A DNA stretch of 64,000 nucleotides. Origin: Hyphomicrobiales bacterium. Lineage in GTDB: Bacteria; Pseudomonadota; Alphaproteobacteria; Rhizobiales; Rhizobiaceae. Location of the stretch: the NCBI GenBank assembly GCA_017305935.1, contig JAFKJU010000025.1, positions 1 to 64,000 of the forward strand, written 5' to 3'. Under the pieces are notes generated by a model, which was not told where the DNA came from, ran no database searches, and worked only from the letters and a program-made list of their open reading frames with translations. This document shows, one piece after another, positions 26,768 to 35,751 of the stretch. How positions within the stretch are numbered: position 1 is the stretch's first letter; each line of letters starts with the position of its first letter. The translations under genes and the position numbers were made by a program.

Positions 26768-27829
26768 ATGGACTTCGATCTTCATTTCTCCATGGACTAT
26801 CACGACAAGTCCTACGGTTCGCAACGCCTCTACACCGACATGCTCGACCAGGCCATCCTGGCCGACAGGCTGGGTTACGCCTCGGTCTCGGTGACCGAGC
26901 ATCACCTTCTGGAACTGGGCGTGATGCCGGCGCCGCTGACGGCGGCGGTCAAGATCGCCGCCCATACGAAGCATGTCGAGATCCTCACCGGCGTCGTCGT
27001 CCTGCCGCTGCACGACATGCGCACCTATGCCGGCGAGGTCATCGTCGCCGATATCTTCACCAATGGCCGCCTGGTCCTCGGCGTCGGGCGCGGCGCCTAT
27101 GCCTTCGAGATGGAGCGTCTCGGCGTTCCCATGGCCGAGACCCGCGAGCGCTTCGACGAGTCGCTGGCGGTGCTGCAGGCGCTGTTGTCGCGGGAGGAAG
27201 TGTCGTGGGACGGAAAATACTACAAGTTCGACGCGCTGACCGTCATGCCGCGCCCGATGCGACCCGGCGGCCCGCCGATGATGATGGCCGTGCTGCAGCC
27301 CGAGGCGATCTATCATTGCACCAAGCGCGGCTTCAACATCCTGACCACCCCGCTTTCCGGCGACAGGAAGCATTTTCACGCCCAGGTCGACGCCTTCCGG
27401 CGCGGCAAGGCGGAGCTCGGCAAGGCGGGCGAAAAGCTCAAGCTGACGCTGTCGCGTTCCGCGACCGTCACACGCTCGGAAGCGCACAAGCGCGAAAAAC
27501 TGGCCGAGGCGCAGTATCACTACACGCGTTTCGACAATGTCTTCACCGGCCCCGGCATCGTCGATGCCGGCATGGTCCGCTCGCTCCCCCGCAAGCAGAC
27601 CATCGAGGAGCTGGAGAAGAACCTGCTGATCTGCCCGCCGGCGGAAATGGTCGACCGGCTCGGTCCCTTCGCCGAGCTGGGCATCGACTGCGTCAGCCTG
27701 AACATGAATTTCGGCCCCTCGCAGCAGGAAACCATGGAGGCGATCCAGTGCATCGCCGAGGAAGTCATGCCGCATTTCGCCAAGAAACCTGCGGCGCCGG
27801 TTGCCGAGCCGCTTGCCGCGACCGCGTGA
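26768..27829 (+). CDS. LLM-class flavin-dependent monooxygenase (copy 1)
   Basis: 353-residue luciferase-like (alpha/beta)8 enzyme, starting MDFDLHFSMDYHDKSYG behind an AAAAAGGA site. Characteristic blocks: YASVSVTEHHLLELGVMPAP (EHH near residue 45), VVVLPLHDMRTYAGEVIVADIFTNGRLVLGVGRGAYAFEMER and RKQTIEELEKNLLICPP. These proteins use reduced flavin and O2 for C-N, C-S or C-C bond cleavage or hydroxylation. The gene is followed after 7 bases by an amidohydrolase. It is closely related, roughly two-thirds identical by eye, to the protein at 38069-39118, which also precedes an amidohydrolase. Confidence 0.88.
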   Translation: MDFDLHFSMDYHDKSYGSQRLYTDMLDQAILADRLGYASVSVTEHHLLELGVMPAPLTAAVKIAAHTKHVEILTGVVVLPLHDMRTYAGEVIVADIFTNGRLVLGVGRGAYAFEMERLGVPMAETRERFDESLAVLQALLSREEVSWDGKYYKFDALTVMPRPMRPGGPPMMMAVLQPEAIYHCTKRGFNILTTPLSGDRKHFHAQVDAFRRGKAELGKAGEKLKLTLSRSATVTRSEAHKREKLAEAQYHYTRFDNVFTGPGIVDAGMVRSLPRKQTIEELEKNLLICPPAEMVDRLGPFAELGIDCVSLNMNFGPSQQETMEAIQCIAEEVMPHFAKKPAAPVAEPLAATA

Positions 27830-27836
27830 GGCCGGC

Positions 27837-29090
27837 ATGAGCGAGATCCTCCTGAAGAATGTCGCGCTCTGGCCCGGATATGGCCCGAGCGTGCAGCCGG
27901 ACATGTCGATCCTGCTGAGCAAGGGCAAGGTCTCCCGGATCGCCCCCTCCTCCGTGATCGAGGCGCCGGAGGGCGCCAGGGTGGTCGACGGCGCCGGCGC
28001 GACCGCCATTCCCGGCCTGTCGGACATCCATGTGCATCTGACGACGAATTCCGACATGCGCCAGGTCGTCGACAACGCCACCTATCGCGCCCTCGTTCCC
28101 GGCACCGAAAAGCTGCTGCATGGGGTGCGCAACGGCCTCAAGGCCCTTGCGGCGGGTTTCACCACGCTGCGCGTCATGGGGCATCGCGATAGCGGCGACG
28201 TGGAGCTGTCGGCCATGATCGATCGCGGGCTCATCCCCGGGCCACGCCTCAGCGTCGCGCCCTGGGTCGTTTCCATGACCGGCGGGCGTGGCGACCTGTT
28301 CTATCCCGCCGCCTGGCCCCGGCAAGCCCTCGACACCGCCGACGGCATCGAGGAATGCCGCAAGGTCGTGCGCCTGCAACGCAAGCTGGGGGCGGATTTC
28401 ATCAAGTTCACGGCCAGCGCCGGCACGCTTTCGGCCGGCGACAAGGTGCATTGGCCGAATTACACGGTCGACGAGATGAAGGTCATCGTCTCGGAGGCGC
28501 ATGACTACGACATGCGCGTCGCCGCCCATGCGCATTCGACCGAGGGCATTCGCCGCGTGCTCGCCGCCGGGGTGGATACGGTGGAGCATGGCTCGTTCAT
28601 CGACGATGCCTGCATCGAGATCATGCTGAAGCAGGGCACCTGGCTGGTGCCGACGCTGTCGATCTCGGATTTCACCATTGCCAATGGCGAGAAAAGCGGC
28701 GCGCGGCCGGAAGGCATCGCCAAGATGAAGATCGCCCGCGACCAGCGCCGCGACAACATCCGCAAGGCCATGCAGGCCGGTGTCAAAATCGCCATGGGCA
28801 CGGATTCCTCCGGCAATCTCTGCCCCTTCGGGCAGCATGCACGCGAAATCGAGCTCTACGTGGAAACCGGCCTGTCGCCGCAGGCGGCGCTGGAAACGGC
28901 CACCATCGGCGCGGCGGCGGCACTCGGGCGCGAGGATGTCAGCGGCAGGCTGCAGGAGGGCGCCATCGCCGATGTCGTCCTGGTCAACGGCAATCCGCTC
29001 GACGATATCTATGTGCTGCGCCGCGAAGGCGGCATCCGCGCGGTCTTCAAGGATGGCCGCGACGTCACCCGGCCCTGGCCGGCGCTTTAG
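27837..29090 (+). CDS. Amidohydrolase family protein, imidazolonepropionase-like (copy 1)
   Basis: 417 residues from the ATG at 27837 (MSEILLKNVALWPGYG). Metal-binding motifs are in order: LSDIHVHLTTNSD (HxH), ADFIKFTASAG (probable carboxylated Lys), AAHAHSTEGIRR (His), VEHGSFIDD (His) and AMGTDSSGNLCPFG (Asp). This is the metal-dependent amidohydrolase set for hydrolysing cyclic or linear amides. It is coupled to LLM copy 1 and closed by a strong terminator at 29114. The paralogue at 39131-40396 keeps every one of these motifs. Confidence 0.88.
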   Translation: MSEILLKNVALWPGYGPSVQPDMSILLSKGKVSRIAPSSVIEAPEGARVVDGAGATAIPGLSDIHVHLTTNSDMRQVVDNATYRALVPGTEKLLHGVRNGLKALAAGFTTLRVMGHRDSGDVELSAMIDRGLIPGPRLSVAPWVVSMTGGRGDLFYPAAWPRQALDTADGIEECRKVVRLQRKLGADFIKFTASAGTLSAGDKVHWPNYTVDEMKVIVSEAHDYDMRVAAHAHSTEGIRRVLAAGVDTVEHGSFIDDACIEIMLKQGTWLVPTLSISDFTIANGEKSGARPEGIAKMKIARDQRRDNIRKAMQAGVKIAMGTDSSGNLCPFGQHAREIELYVETGLSPQAALETATIGAAAALGREDVSGRLQEGAIADVVLVNGNPLDDIYVLRREGGIRAVFKDGRDVTRPWPAL

Positions 29091-29113
29091 CCTTAGCCTT
29101 GCATATCGAGCAG

Positions 29114-29148
29114 AACAAACGCCCGGAGCGATCCGGGCGTTTGTTTTT
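29114..29148 (+). terminator. Intrinsic terminator after LLM/amidohydrolase pair 1
   Basis: A perfect 14-base-pair stem, AACAAACGCCCGGA / TCCGGGCGTTTGTT with a GCGA tetraloop, runs from 29114 to 29145 and continues into a T run. It lies 24 bases after the amidohydrolase stop, between it and the convergent peptide-transporter operon ending at 29194. It could stop transcription from both sides, though the leftward T run is weak. Confidence 0.9.
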
Positions 29149-29193
29149 GCTCTTCTTTTCGTGGCTGGAAATACTCTGGAGGGCCGCGCCCGT

Positions 29194-31269
29194 TCAGCGC
29201 GCCCCGGCCTGGCGTTCGCCGTTCTGCCATGTCGCCAGTTCCGACAGGGTGGCGAGATCGTGGTGACAGCGAATGCGCAGGTCGCCGGCCTGGCGCATGG
29301 GCGGCACGGCGCTGTCGCAGACCGTACCTTTCTTCCACAGGCAGCGATTGGCAAAGACGCAGCCGGCGGGATCGAGGCGCGGCGGTTCGCCGGCGGGCTC
29401 GCCCTCGGCCGATACCCGCCCCGGCTCGGGCACCGCGTTCAGCAGCATATGGGTATAGGGATGATAGGGCGGCTGGTAGATGGCGTCGGTCGGCCCCTCT
29501 TCCATGATCGTCCCCTTGTAGAGGACGACGACCCGGTCGGAGATCGCGCGCACCACCGAAAGGTCGTGGCTGATGAACAGCATGGCGATCTCGCCCTGCT
29601 TCTTCAGATCCAGCAGCACGTCGATCACCTTGGCCTGGACAGAGACGTCCAGCGCCGACAGGATCTCGTCGCAGAGCAGCAGTTTCGGCTGCGCCACGAG
29701 GCCGCGCGCGATGGCGACCCGCTGGCGCTCGCCGCCCGAAAGCTGGCCGGGATAGCGGTGGACATAGCTTTCATCCAGCTGCACCTCCCGCAAGGCCTCG
29801 ACGATCAGTTCTTGCCGCTCCCCGGCGCTTAACCCCTTGCGGAAGCGGCTGATCGGCCGCGCCAGCGCCGCGCCGACGGTGCGGCGGGGATTGAGCGACT
29901 CGTCGGGATTCTGGAAGACATACTGGATCTCGCGCAGCACCTCGACCGGACGCGACCGCAGCATGCCGAGATCGACCGATCCGCCATAGGTGACGCTTCC
30001 GGCGACATGATCGATCATGCCGGTGATCGCCTTGGCGATGGTCGACTTGCCGCTGCCGGATTCGCCGACCAGCGAGACGATCTCGCCGCGCCGGACACGC
30101 AGCGACACATCCTTGACCACTGGCTGCCTTGTCCGCCCCAGCCATCGCCCGAGCAACTCGACCCGCTTGTAGGAGATGGCGAGATGCTCGACCTCCAGCA
30201 CCACTTCGCCCTTGCCCGCCGCGCCGCGGCGGGCGTCCAGCCGTTCGGGCACGGGGTCGAAAGCCGGCAGGTCGCGCCAGAAATGGCAGGCGACGTCGTG
30301 TTTTACGGCAATGGCGACGCTTTCGGGGTGGCGGGCCTCGCACAGGGGCTGGCGATACTGGCAGCGCGCCGCAAACGGGCAGCCGGCGCCGATCTCCGAG
30401 CGCCGCAGGATGCCCTGCAGCCGCAGGCCGCCGCGCGCCGTCTGGCGGATATTGGGAATGGAGCCGATCAGGCCGCGCGTATAGGGATGGCCCGGCGCGG
30501 CAAACAGCGTGGCCGTCGGCGCCGTCTCCACGACGCTTCCCGCATACATGACGACGACGCGGTCGGCGATCTGCGACAGCAGGTTGAGATCGTGGGTGAC
30601 ATAGAGCATCGCCAACCCGATCCGGCGCTTGAGCATCGCCAGAAGCCGGACGATCTGCCCCTGCGTCGTCACGTCGAGGCCGGTGGTCGGTTCGTCTAGG
30701 ACCAGCACCTCCGGATCGCAGGACAGCGCCATGGCGATGACGATGCGTTGCTGCTGCCCGCCGGAGAGTTCGTAAGGATAGCTTTGCAGGATGCGGTCGG
30801 TGTCGGTCAGCCCGACCAGGAACAGCAGTTCCTTGAGCCGTGCCTCGATGGCGGTCGTCTCGGTCGCATAGCCGTGCTCCACCAGCACCTCGGCGAGCTG
30901 GCTCCGGATGCGCAGATGCGGGCTCAGCGCCGTCGTCGGGTTCTGCGGCACCAGCGCCACCCTGCGGCCGCGCACCTTGTCGAGGGCGGCGCGGTCCAGC
31001 CGGCCGACATCGGTCTGGCCAACCATCAGCCGGCCGCTCGGGATGCGGCTGTTGCCAGCGCGATAACCCAGCAGGTTATAGGCCAGCGAAGACTTGCCGC
31101 AGCCGGATTCGCCGACGAGGCCGAGGACTTCGCCCCGGCCGATCGACAGGCCGACCTCGCGCAGGATGCGCACCCAGCCATTCGCGCCGATGAAATAATC
31201 GAGGCTGAAATCGTCGATCTCGACGCTGTTGGTGATGTTCATGTCCATGGCAACCAGTTGCTTGTTCAT
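29194..31269 (-). CDS. Dipeptide/oligopeptide-type ABC transporter, fused double ATPase (DppD-DppF)
   Basis: 691 residues holding two complete nucleotide-binding domains. Domain 1: GESGCGKSSLAYNLLG (Walker A), LSGGQQQRIVIAMALS, EVLVLDEPTTGLD. Domain 2: GESGSGKSTIAKAITG, LSGGERQRVAIARGL, KLLLCDEILSALD. Each is followed by the oligopeptide-type C-terminal zone with clustered Cys (for example GCPFAARC and GCVFANRC), probably an Fe-S or metal site. The fusion replaces two separate genes. It is the last gene of the leftward operon from 34732 and powers the DppB/DppC-like permeases. A start at the internal MDMNIT (31245) is possible. Confidence 0.92.
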   Translation of the reverse strand: MNKQLVAMDMNITNSVEIDDFSLDYFIGANGWVRILREVGLSIGRGEVLGLVGESGCGKSSLAYNLLGYRAGNSRIPSGRLMVGQTDVGRLDRAALDKVRGRRVALVPQNPTTALSPHLRIRSQLAEVLVEHGYATETTAIEARLKELLFLVGLTDTDRILQSYPYELSGGQQQRIVIAMALSCDPEVLVLDEPTTGLDVTTQGQIVRLLAMLKRRIGLAMLYVTHDLNLLSQIADRVVVMYAGSVVETAPTATLFAAPGHPYTRGLIGSIPNIRQTARGGLRLQGILRRSEIGAGCPFAARCQYRQPLCEARHPESVAIAVKHDVACHFWRDLPAFDPVPERLDARRGAAGKGEVVLEVEHLAISYKRVELLGRWLGRTRQPVVKDVSLRVRRGEIVSLVGESGSGKSTIAKAITGMIDHVAGSVTYGGSVDLGMLRSRPVEVLREIQYVFQNPDESLNPRRTVGAALARPISRFRKGLSAGERQELIVEALREVQLDESYVHRYPGQLSGGERQRVAIARGLVAQPKLLLCDEILSALDVSVQAKVIDVLLDLKKQGEIAMLFISHDLSVVRAISDRVVVLYKGTIMEEGPTDAIYQPPYHPYTHMLLNAVPEPGRVSAEGEPAGEPPRLDPAGCVFANRCLWKKGTVCDSAVPPMRQAGDLRIRCHHDLATLSELATWQNGERQAGAR

Positions 31270-31279
31270 CCGTCCGTCC

Positions 31280-32170
31280 TCAGCGCGCCGTTGTCAGGCC
31301 GGCGCGGTCGAGGTAGCGCGCGAGGCCGTCGGTGAAGAGATTGAGGCCGAAGACCAGCGTCGCCAGCGCAAGGCCGGGGCCGATGGTGGTGATCGGCGTG
31401 ATCATGATCAGGTCGCGGTTTTCCGAGAGCATCAGCCCCCATTCCGGCATCGGCGCACGCACGCCGAAGCCGAGGAAACCGAAGGAGCCGATCAGCACGG
31501 GGGCATAGCCGGCCCGCAAGGCCAGCTCCACCAGCAGCGGCCCGGCGCAATTCGGCAGCACCTCCTGCAGAACGATGGCCGGATAGGATTCGCCGCGCAG
31601 CCGCGCCGCCGTGACATAATCGCGCGTCACCACCTGCAGGCCGGCGGCGCGGGCGATGCGGGCGACGCGCGGCAGGAACACGATGCCGACCACCAGGGCG
31701 ATCAGCGTCGGATTGCTCGCAAGGCGCGGCCCGGCCGCCGAAATGGCGATCAGGCCGAGGATCAGGAACGGGATCGATATCATCGCCTCGAAGAAGCGCT
31801 GCAGGATCGCATCGAACCAGCCGCCGATCAGAGCCGACAGCAGCCCGAGGATGGTGCCGAAAAACATGCCGAACAGCGTTCCCAGGAGGCCCATATAGAG
31901 GACGATATGGGACGCGTACATGACGCGGCTCAGCACATCGCGGCCCAGCTGGTCGAGCCCGAAGGGATGCTGCCAGCTCATGCCCGTGGCGCCGACGCCG
32001 GTGCCGATCGCATCGTAGGGATAGGGCGTCCACAGCAGGCCGAGCATCGCCACGAAGACATGCAGGGCAAGGATCGCCATGCCGCAGCGCATGGCGAGCG
32101 GCAGCGACCGGAAGCCGGACCACAGGCGGGCCGGCGCGGAGATGGCAGGGGAAACGGCCGTCACGGTCAT
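31280..32170 (-). CDS. Dipeptide-type ABC transporter permease, DppC-like
   Basis: 296 residues from the ATG at 32170 (MTVTAVSPAISAPARLWSGF), overlapping the DppB-like stop by four bases. It has about five to six transmembrane segments. The DppC-like N-terminal block is YPYDAIGTGVGATGMSWQHPFGLDQLGRDVLSRVMYASH. The ATPase-contact EAA loop is in RAAGLQVVTRDYVTAARLRGESYPAIVLQEVLPN. A longer upstream reading in frame is spurious overlap with the DppB gene. Confidence 0.92.
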   Translation of the reverse strand: MTVTAVSPAISAPARLWSGFRSLPLAMRCGMAILALHVFVAMLGLLWTPYPYDAIGTGVGATGMSWQHPFGLDQLGRDVLSRVMYASHIVLYMGLLGTLFGMFFGTILGLLSALIGGWFDAILQRFFEAMISIPFLILGLIAISAAGPRLASNPTLIALVVGIVFLPRVARIARAAGLQVVTRDYVTAARLRGESYPAIVLQEVLPNCAGPLLVELALRAGYAPVLIGSFGFLGFGVRAPMPEWGLMLSENRDLIMITPITTIGPGLALATLVFGLNLFTDGLARYLDRAGLTTAR

Positions 32171-33117
32171 TGCGCGCTCCGCAGCTTGGGATTGGTGAGG
32201 ATGGAGCCGATATCGGCCAGCGTATTGGCGGTGATGTAGATCAGCGCCGCGATCAGCACGGTCGCCTCGATCAGCGGCGCATCGCCGGCCTGCAACGCGC
32301 CGACCATGACGCTGCCGAAGCCCGGGAAGGAAAACACCCGCTCGACGATGATGACCCCGCCGATGAGATAGGAGATGTTCAGCGCCGTGATATTCAGGGT
32401 CGGGCCGATGGCATTGGGAAAGGCATGGCGCCACAACACGACGCGCAGCGGCATGCCCTTCAGCTCGGCCATGCGCACGTAATCCCGCGAGAGGACATCG
32501 ATCAGCCCGTCGCGCAGCAGGCGGATCGCGTAGATCGAGATGGAAATGGCCAGCACCACCGACGGCAGGATCAGCGCCCGCACCCAGTCCCAGAAACCCG
32601 AGGCATCCGTGACCAGCGAGGTCGACGGCAACACCGGGATGACGACGACGAACAGGATGAGCATGATGCTGGCCAGCAGATAATCCGGGATGGCCAGCAG
32701 CACGAAATTGATCGCCGAGGCGATGGTATCGAGCAGCGAACCGGGTTTCAGCGCCTGTGCCGCCGCCGGCAGCAGCGACAGCGGCACCGACAGCACGAAG
32801 GCGCAGAGCGCCAGGATCGCCGTATTGGCCAGGCGCGGCCCGATGACCTCGTTGACGCTGCGCTGCGACGACAGCGAGGTGCCCAGATCGCCCTGCAGCA
32901 CGCCGCCGAGCCAGTTGGCATAGCGCATGACGGCAGGCTGGTCATAGCCCAGCTGCTTGCGCAGCACCGCCACCGCCTCGGGCGTCGCCGAACGGCCGAG
33001 GATGCGGGTGGTTATGTCGCCCGGCAGGATTTCGACCGCCGCGAATACCACGACCGAGACCGCGAGCAGCGTTAGCACCGCATAGAGAATGCGCGTCAGG
33101 ATCAGCTTACCGACCAT
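32167..33117 (-). CDS. Dipeptide-type ABC transporter permease, DppB-like
   Basis: 316 residues from the ATG at 33117 (MVGKLILTRILYAVLTLLAVSVVVFAAVEILPGD), preceded by GGAGACGG; a GTG five codons upstream (33132) is an alternative. The EILPGD and GYDQPAVMRYANWLGGVLQGDLGTSLSS blocks are the DppB hallmarks. The EAA loop is in LIDVLSRDYVRMAELKGMPLRVVLWRHAFPNA. It pairs with the DppC-like permease. Confidence 0.92.
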   Translation of the reverse strand: MVGKLILTRILYAVLTLLAVSVVVFAAVEILPGDITTRILGRSATPEAVAVLRKQLGYDQPAVMRYANWLGGVLQGDLGTSLSSQRSVNEVIGPRLANTAILALCAFVLSVPLSLLPAAAQALKPGSLLDTIASAINFVLLAIPDYLLASIMLILFVVVIPVLPSTSLVTDASGFWDWVRALILPSVVLAISISIYAIRLLRDGLIDVLSRDYVRMAELKGMPLRVVLWRHAFPNAIGPTLNITALNISYLIGGVIIVERVFSFPGFGSVMVGALQAGDAPLIEATVLIAALIYITANTLADIGSILTNPKLRSAQ

Positions 33118-33190
33118 ATCCGTCTCCGTCACGTTCAGGAAATCGCCTGTTGCGCGGGTTGGCCGCGCAACAGGGTGTCGACCGCAGCGC

Positions 33191-34732
33191 TCAGCGCTTG
33201 CATTCGAGGGTGCGGAAATCCGGCTGCTGGATGTTGTAGAGCTTGGCGCCGTCGCATTTCTTGTTCAGGACCGGAATGTCGCTGGCCAGGACCGGGATTA
33301 TGGTGCCACCCTCCTCCTCCAGCAGACGCTGGGCGGCGCGGTAGACCTCGTAGCGCTGCTTCTGGTCGACCGTCGCGGCCGCCTTGTCGAGCAGGGCATC
33401 GTAATCGGGGCGGTGCCAGCGGGTTTCGTTCCAGGCGGCGGTGCTGCGATGGGCGACCGCCAGACCGTCCGCCGTGCTGCGCAAGCCCCAGGAGGTGACG
33501 TAGAACGGGCGCTTGTTCCACACCTCGTCCCAATAGCTGGAGGCCGGCATGGTCACGAGATTGATGGTGACGCCGGCCTGGGCCGCCATCTGCGCATACA
33601 GCGTCGCCATCTGCGTCAGGCCGGGCTTGATTTCGGAGACGAACAGGTCGACTTCGAGCGTGTTGTCGTAGCCCGCTTCCAGAAGCAGGGCGCGCGCCTT
33701 CTCGATATCCTGCTGCACGGCCGTATCGCTCATGCTCGACGGAAAGGATGTCGGTACGTTGTGATCGTTTTCGGGAAAGCCGAAGCCCAGCAGGGCCGCA
33801 TTGACGATCGCCTGACGGTCGGCGACGAGCTTCAGCGCCTTGCGGACGCGCACGTCGTCGAAGGGCGGGGTGTCGGTCCACATCGCCATGGCGAGGAACG
33901 AGCCCTGCTTCGAGGTCAGGAACTGCAAGTTTTCCGCCCCGGTCAGCGACCGCGCCGTGGAAGCGTTGATGTTCGGCGCGTAATCGACTTCGCCGGACAT
34001 CAGCGCGGCGGTCATCGCCAGCGGATCGGGCTTGGTGGTGATGCGCAGGCAATCGCTTTTCGGCAGGCTCTTGTCCCAGTAATTGGGATTGCGCACCAGC
34101 ATGCGCACCTCGCCGGCGCGCTTGTAGTCGGGGGCCATGAAGGCGCCGGTGCCGTTGGCGGTCTTCGCCAGCACGTCCGAGGGCGTGCCGTCCTTGACCA
34201 TGAGGCCGAACTTGGTGGCCATCATCACGGGCATTTCCGCGACCGGCTTGGTGGTGCGGATCCGCAGCGTATGGTCGTCGACGGCGGTGATCTCGCCGCC
34301 CTGCAGGAAGCTCAGCGCCGGTGCCGCCGGCGACGCCACGGCCGGATCGATCAGCCGCATGATGCTGTAGCGCGCATCTCTCGCGGTGAAATCCGAACCG
34401 TCATGGAACTTGACCCCTTCACGCAGGTGAAAGGTCCAGATCGTCGCGTCCTCGTTGCTGTCCCAGGAGGTCGCCAGCCGCGGCTGCGCCTCGAAATTTT
34501 CATCCAGGTGAACGAGCGGCTCATAGACGGACCAGATGTGGAGCGCGTCGTCCTCGCCCCACAGGAAGGCCGGGTCCATCGTCTGCGTTTCCTTGATGTC
34601 GTCGGTGCCGGCGATGTTGACGCAATTCTGCTGCGCGCCGGCGGCGGCGGCCGAGACGGTCAGGCAGGTCGCGGCGAGCAGCCCGAGGATCGCCGGCGCC
34701 CGGACCAGCTTGGCGGCATTCTTGGATATCAT
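33191..34732 (-). CDS. Dipeptide/oligopeptide-type ABC substrate-binding protein (SBP_bac_5)
   Basis: 513 residues from the ATG at 34732, with signal peptide MISKNAAKLVRAPAILGLL...AGAQQ. SBP_bac_5 features include WSVYEPLVHLDENFEAQPRLATSWDSNEDATIWTFHLREGVKFHDGSDFTARDARYSI. Length is normal. It is the first gene of the operon that continues through DppB, DppC and the fused ATPase. Family members bind peptides but also opines, nickel chelates, glycosides and heterocycles; the flanking monooxygenase/amidohydrolase pairs make a non-peptide ligand possible. Confidence 0.92.
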   Translation of the reverse strand: MISKNAAKLVRAPAILGLLAATCLTVSAAAAGAQQNCVNIAGTDDIKETQTMDPAFLWGEDDALHIWSVYEPLVHLDENFEAQPRLATSWDSNEDATIWTFHLREGVKFHDGSDFTARDARYSIMRLIDPAVASPAAPALSFLQGGEITAVDDHTLRIRTTKPVAEMPVMMATKFGLMVKDGTPSDVLAKTANGTGAFMAPDYKRAGEVRMLVRNPNYWDKSLPKSDCLRITTKPDPLAMTAALMSGEVDYAPNINASTARSLTGAENLQFLTSKQGSFLAMAMWTDTPPFDDVRVRKALKLVADRQAIVNAALLGFGFPENDHNVPTSFPSSMSDTAVQQDIEKARALLLEAGYDNTLEVDLFVSEIKPGLTQMATLYAQMAAQAGVTINLVTMPASSYWDEVWNKRPFYVTSWGLRSTADGLAVAHRSTAAWNETRWHRPDYDALLDKAAATVDQKQRYEVYRAAQRLLEEEGGTIIPVLASDIPVLNKKCDGAKLYNIQQPDFRTLECKR

Positions 34733-34954
34733 GTCTCGTTCCCTCTGGTGGTTTGCGGATCGACCGCGTTCGTTTTTCGTCCTTGGCTCACGCCTCGCGC
34801 GGATCGCGTCGGGCAGCGGACTGCCGGGCTGGCGAATGCGCGCCTGCCGGTTCATGCCGCCGATCGTGGTGTCGTCCGTCTGGTTCGGTGCGCCCGGCAC
34901 CCGACCGTTTCGTGAAGCTGTTCACACAGATGAACACAGGTTTGAAAAACTTCA

Positions 34955-34983
34955 AAAACGAATTTTCTCAACACTTAATTCAA
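34955..34983 (-). promoter_or_regulatory. Shared catabolic-island element upstream of the peptide transporter
   Basis: Read on the minus strand: TTGAATTAAG (34983-34974), a 10-base spacer, then ATTCGTTTT (34963-34955). The plus strand before LLM copy 2 has exactly the same two blocks with an 11-base spacer (37983-38012), and an imperfect copy precedes the flavin reductase (25986-26015). It lies about 225 bases upstream of the binding-protein ATG. A common regulator site or promoter is likely. Confidence 0.6.
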
Positions 34984-35407
34984 AAAAACAAATCAGGGAC
35001 CGGCAGGGAGACCCCCGCGAGACCCGCCCCCCAGCCCGTTCAACCGGGGCGGGAGGGGATGGAAATCGCGGTAAATCGCCGTGATTCCCGGCGCTAGCCC
35101 CTCTTGCGTGACGCACGGCCGTTTCCACGCCGGCCGCCAGGGCGGGCGAAGGCCTTTTGCCCACAAAAATTCGAATAGTTGTTCCGTGTTTTGTTGAACC
35201 AAGACGCCGGACAAGACCCGCAAACCACGGCCCAAGATCGGCAGTCTAGGAAAAAATCTAAGTTTTACAAAGGCATAAACTCTCGACGCAACGGTCTTCC
35301 CGGCCCGCGCCGCTCATCCGGCGGACGGAAGGCTCGCTTCTGAGCGGGAGTTGCGTTCTCATCGCGGCCATGCTTGGAGTTCACACAGGTGAAATCGACG
35401 CAGATCA

Positions 35408-35435
35408 GAATACGGAAGAATACACCACCGTATTC
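35408..35435. promoter_or_regulatory. Inverted repeat upstream of tautomerase-aldehyde dehydrogenase operon
   Basis: GAATACGG (35408-35415) and its exact complement CCGTATTC (35428-35435) are separated by 12 bases, with a further GAATAC-like word inside the spacer. The repeat is centred about 96 bases before the tautomerase ATG and is followed by AT-rich sequence (TATTCTATAAA) that could be the -10 region. The XRE-cupin protein encoded at the end of this operon is a candidate binder. Confidence 0.5.
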
Positions 35436-35517
35436 CGCATTCGATACTGTGTGCGTGCGCGATCTTATTCTATAAATCGAAGATCAATACAAGAATAGAC
35501 CGGGAAAGGAACCGAAG

Positions 35518-35703
35518 ATGCCAGTCATCAATGTCAGCCTGTTGTCGGGACGAACGCAGGACGACAAACGCAAGATCGTGAAGGCGCTGACGGATGCCTA
35601 TTGCTCGGTCTCGGACCTTGCCCCCGAAAACGTCGTCGTCATCCTGACCGAGGTCGAGGCGAACCACTGGGCGCGGGCCGGCACCTTCGTCAGCGACCGG
35701 TAA
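35518..35703 (+). CDS. Tautomerase-family protein (4-oxalocrotonate tautomerase type)
   Basis: 61 residues, MPVINVSLLSGRTQDDKRKIVKALTD. After removal of Met the N-terminal Pro would be the catalytic base, as in 4-oxalocrotonate tautomerase, and the length is the single-domain norm. Arg12 is near the position of a substrate-binding Arg. It precedes an aldehyde dehydrogenase by 48 bases, behind AAAGGA. A role in isomerising an enol or semialdehyde intermediate of the catabolic island is plausible but not proven. Confidence 0.8.
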   Translation: MPVINVSLLSGRTQDDKRKIVKALTDAYCSVSDLAPENVVVILTEVEANHWARAGTFVSDR

Positions 35704-35751
35704 TTCCCATCCCGGACGGCAAGAAGCGACATCCAAGAAAGGCATGACCGG

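Larger units (their letters stand above)
34733..35517. other. Long divergent regulatory region between peptide transporter and tautomerase operon
   Basis: About 785 bases without a convincing gene, clearly more AT-rich in places than the surroundings. It holds several inverted repeats: GTTCA-N6-TGAAC near 34920, TTTGAA-AAAC-TTCAAA at 34941-34956 and GAATACGG-N12-CCGTATTC at 35408-35435. GTTCACACAG occurs twice, before 34930 and near 35380. Both divergent promoters must lie here. Short open frames inside show no motif. Confidence 0.55.
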
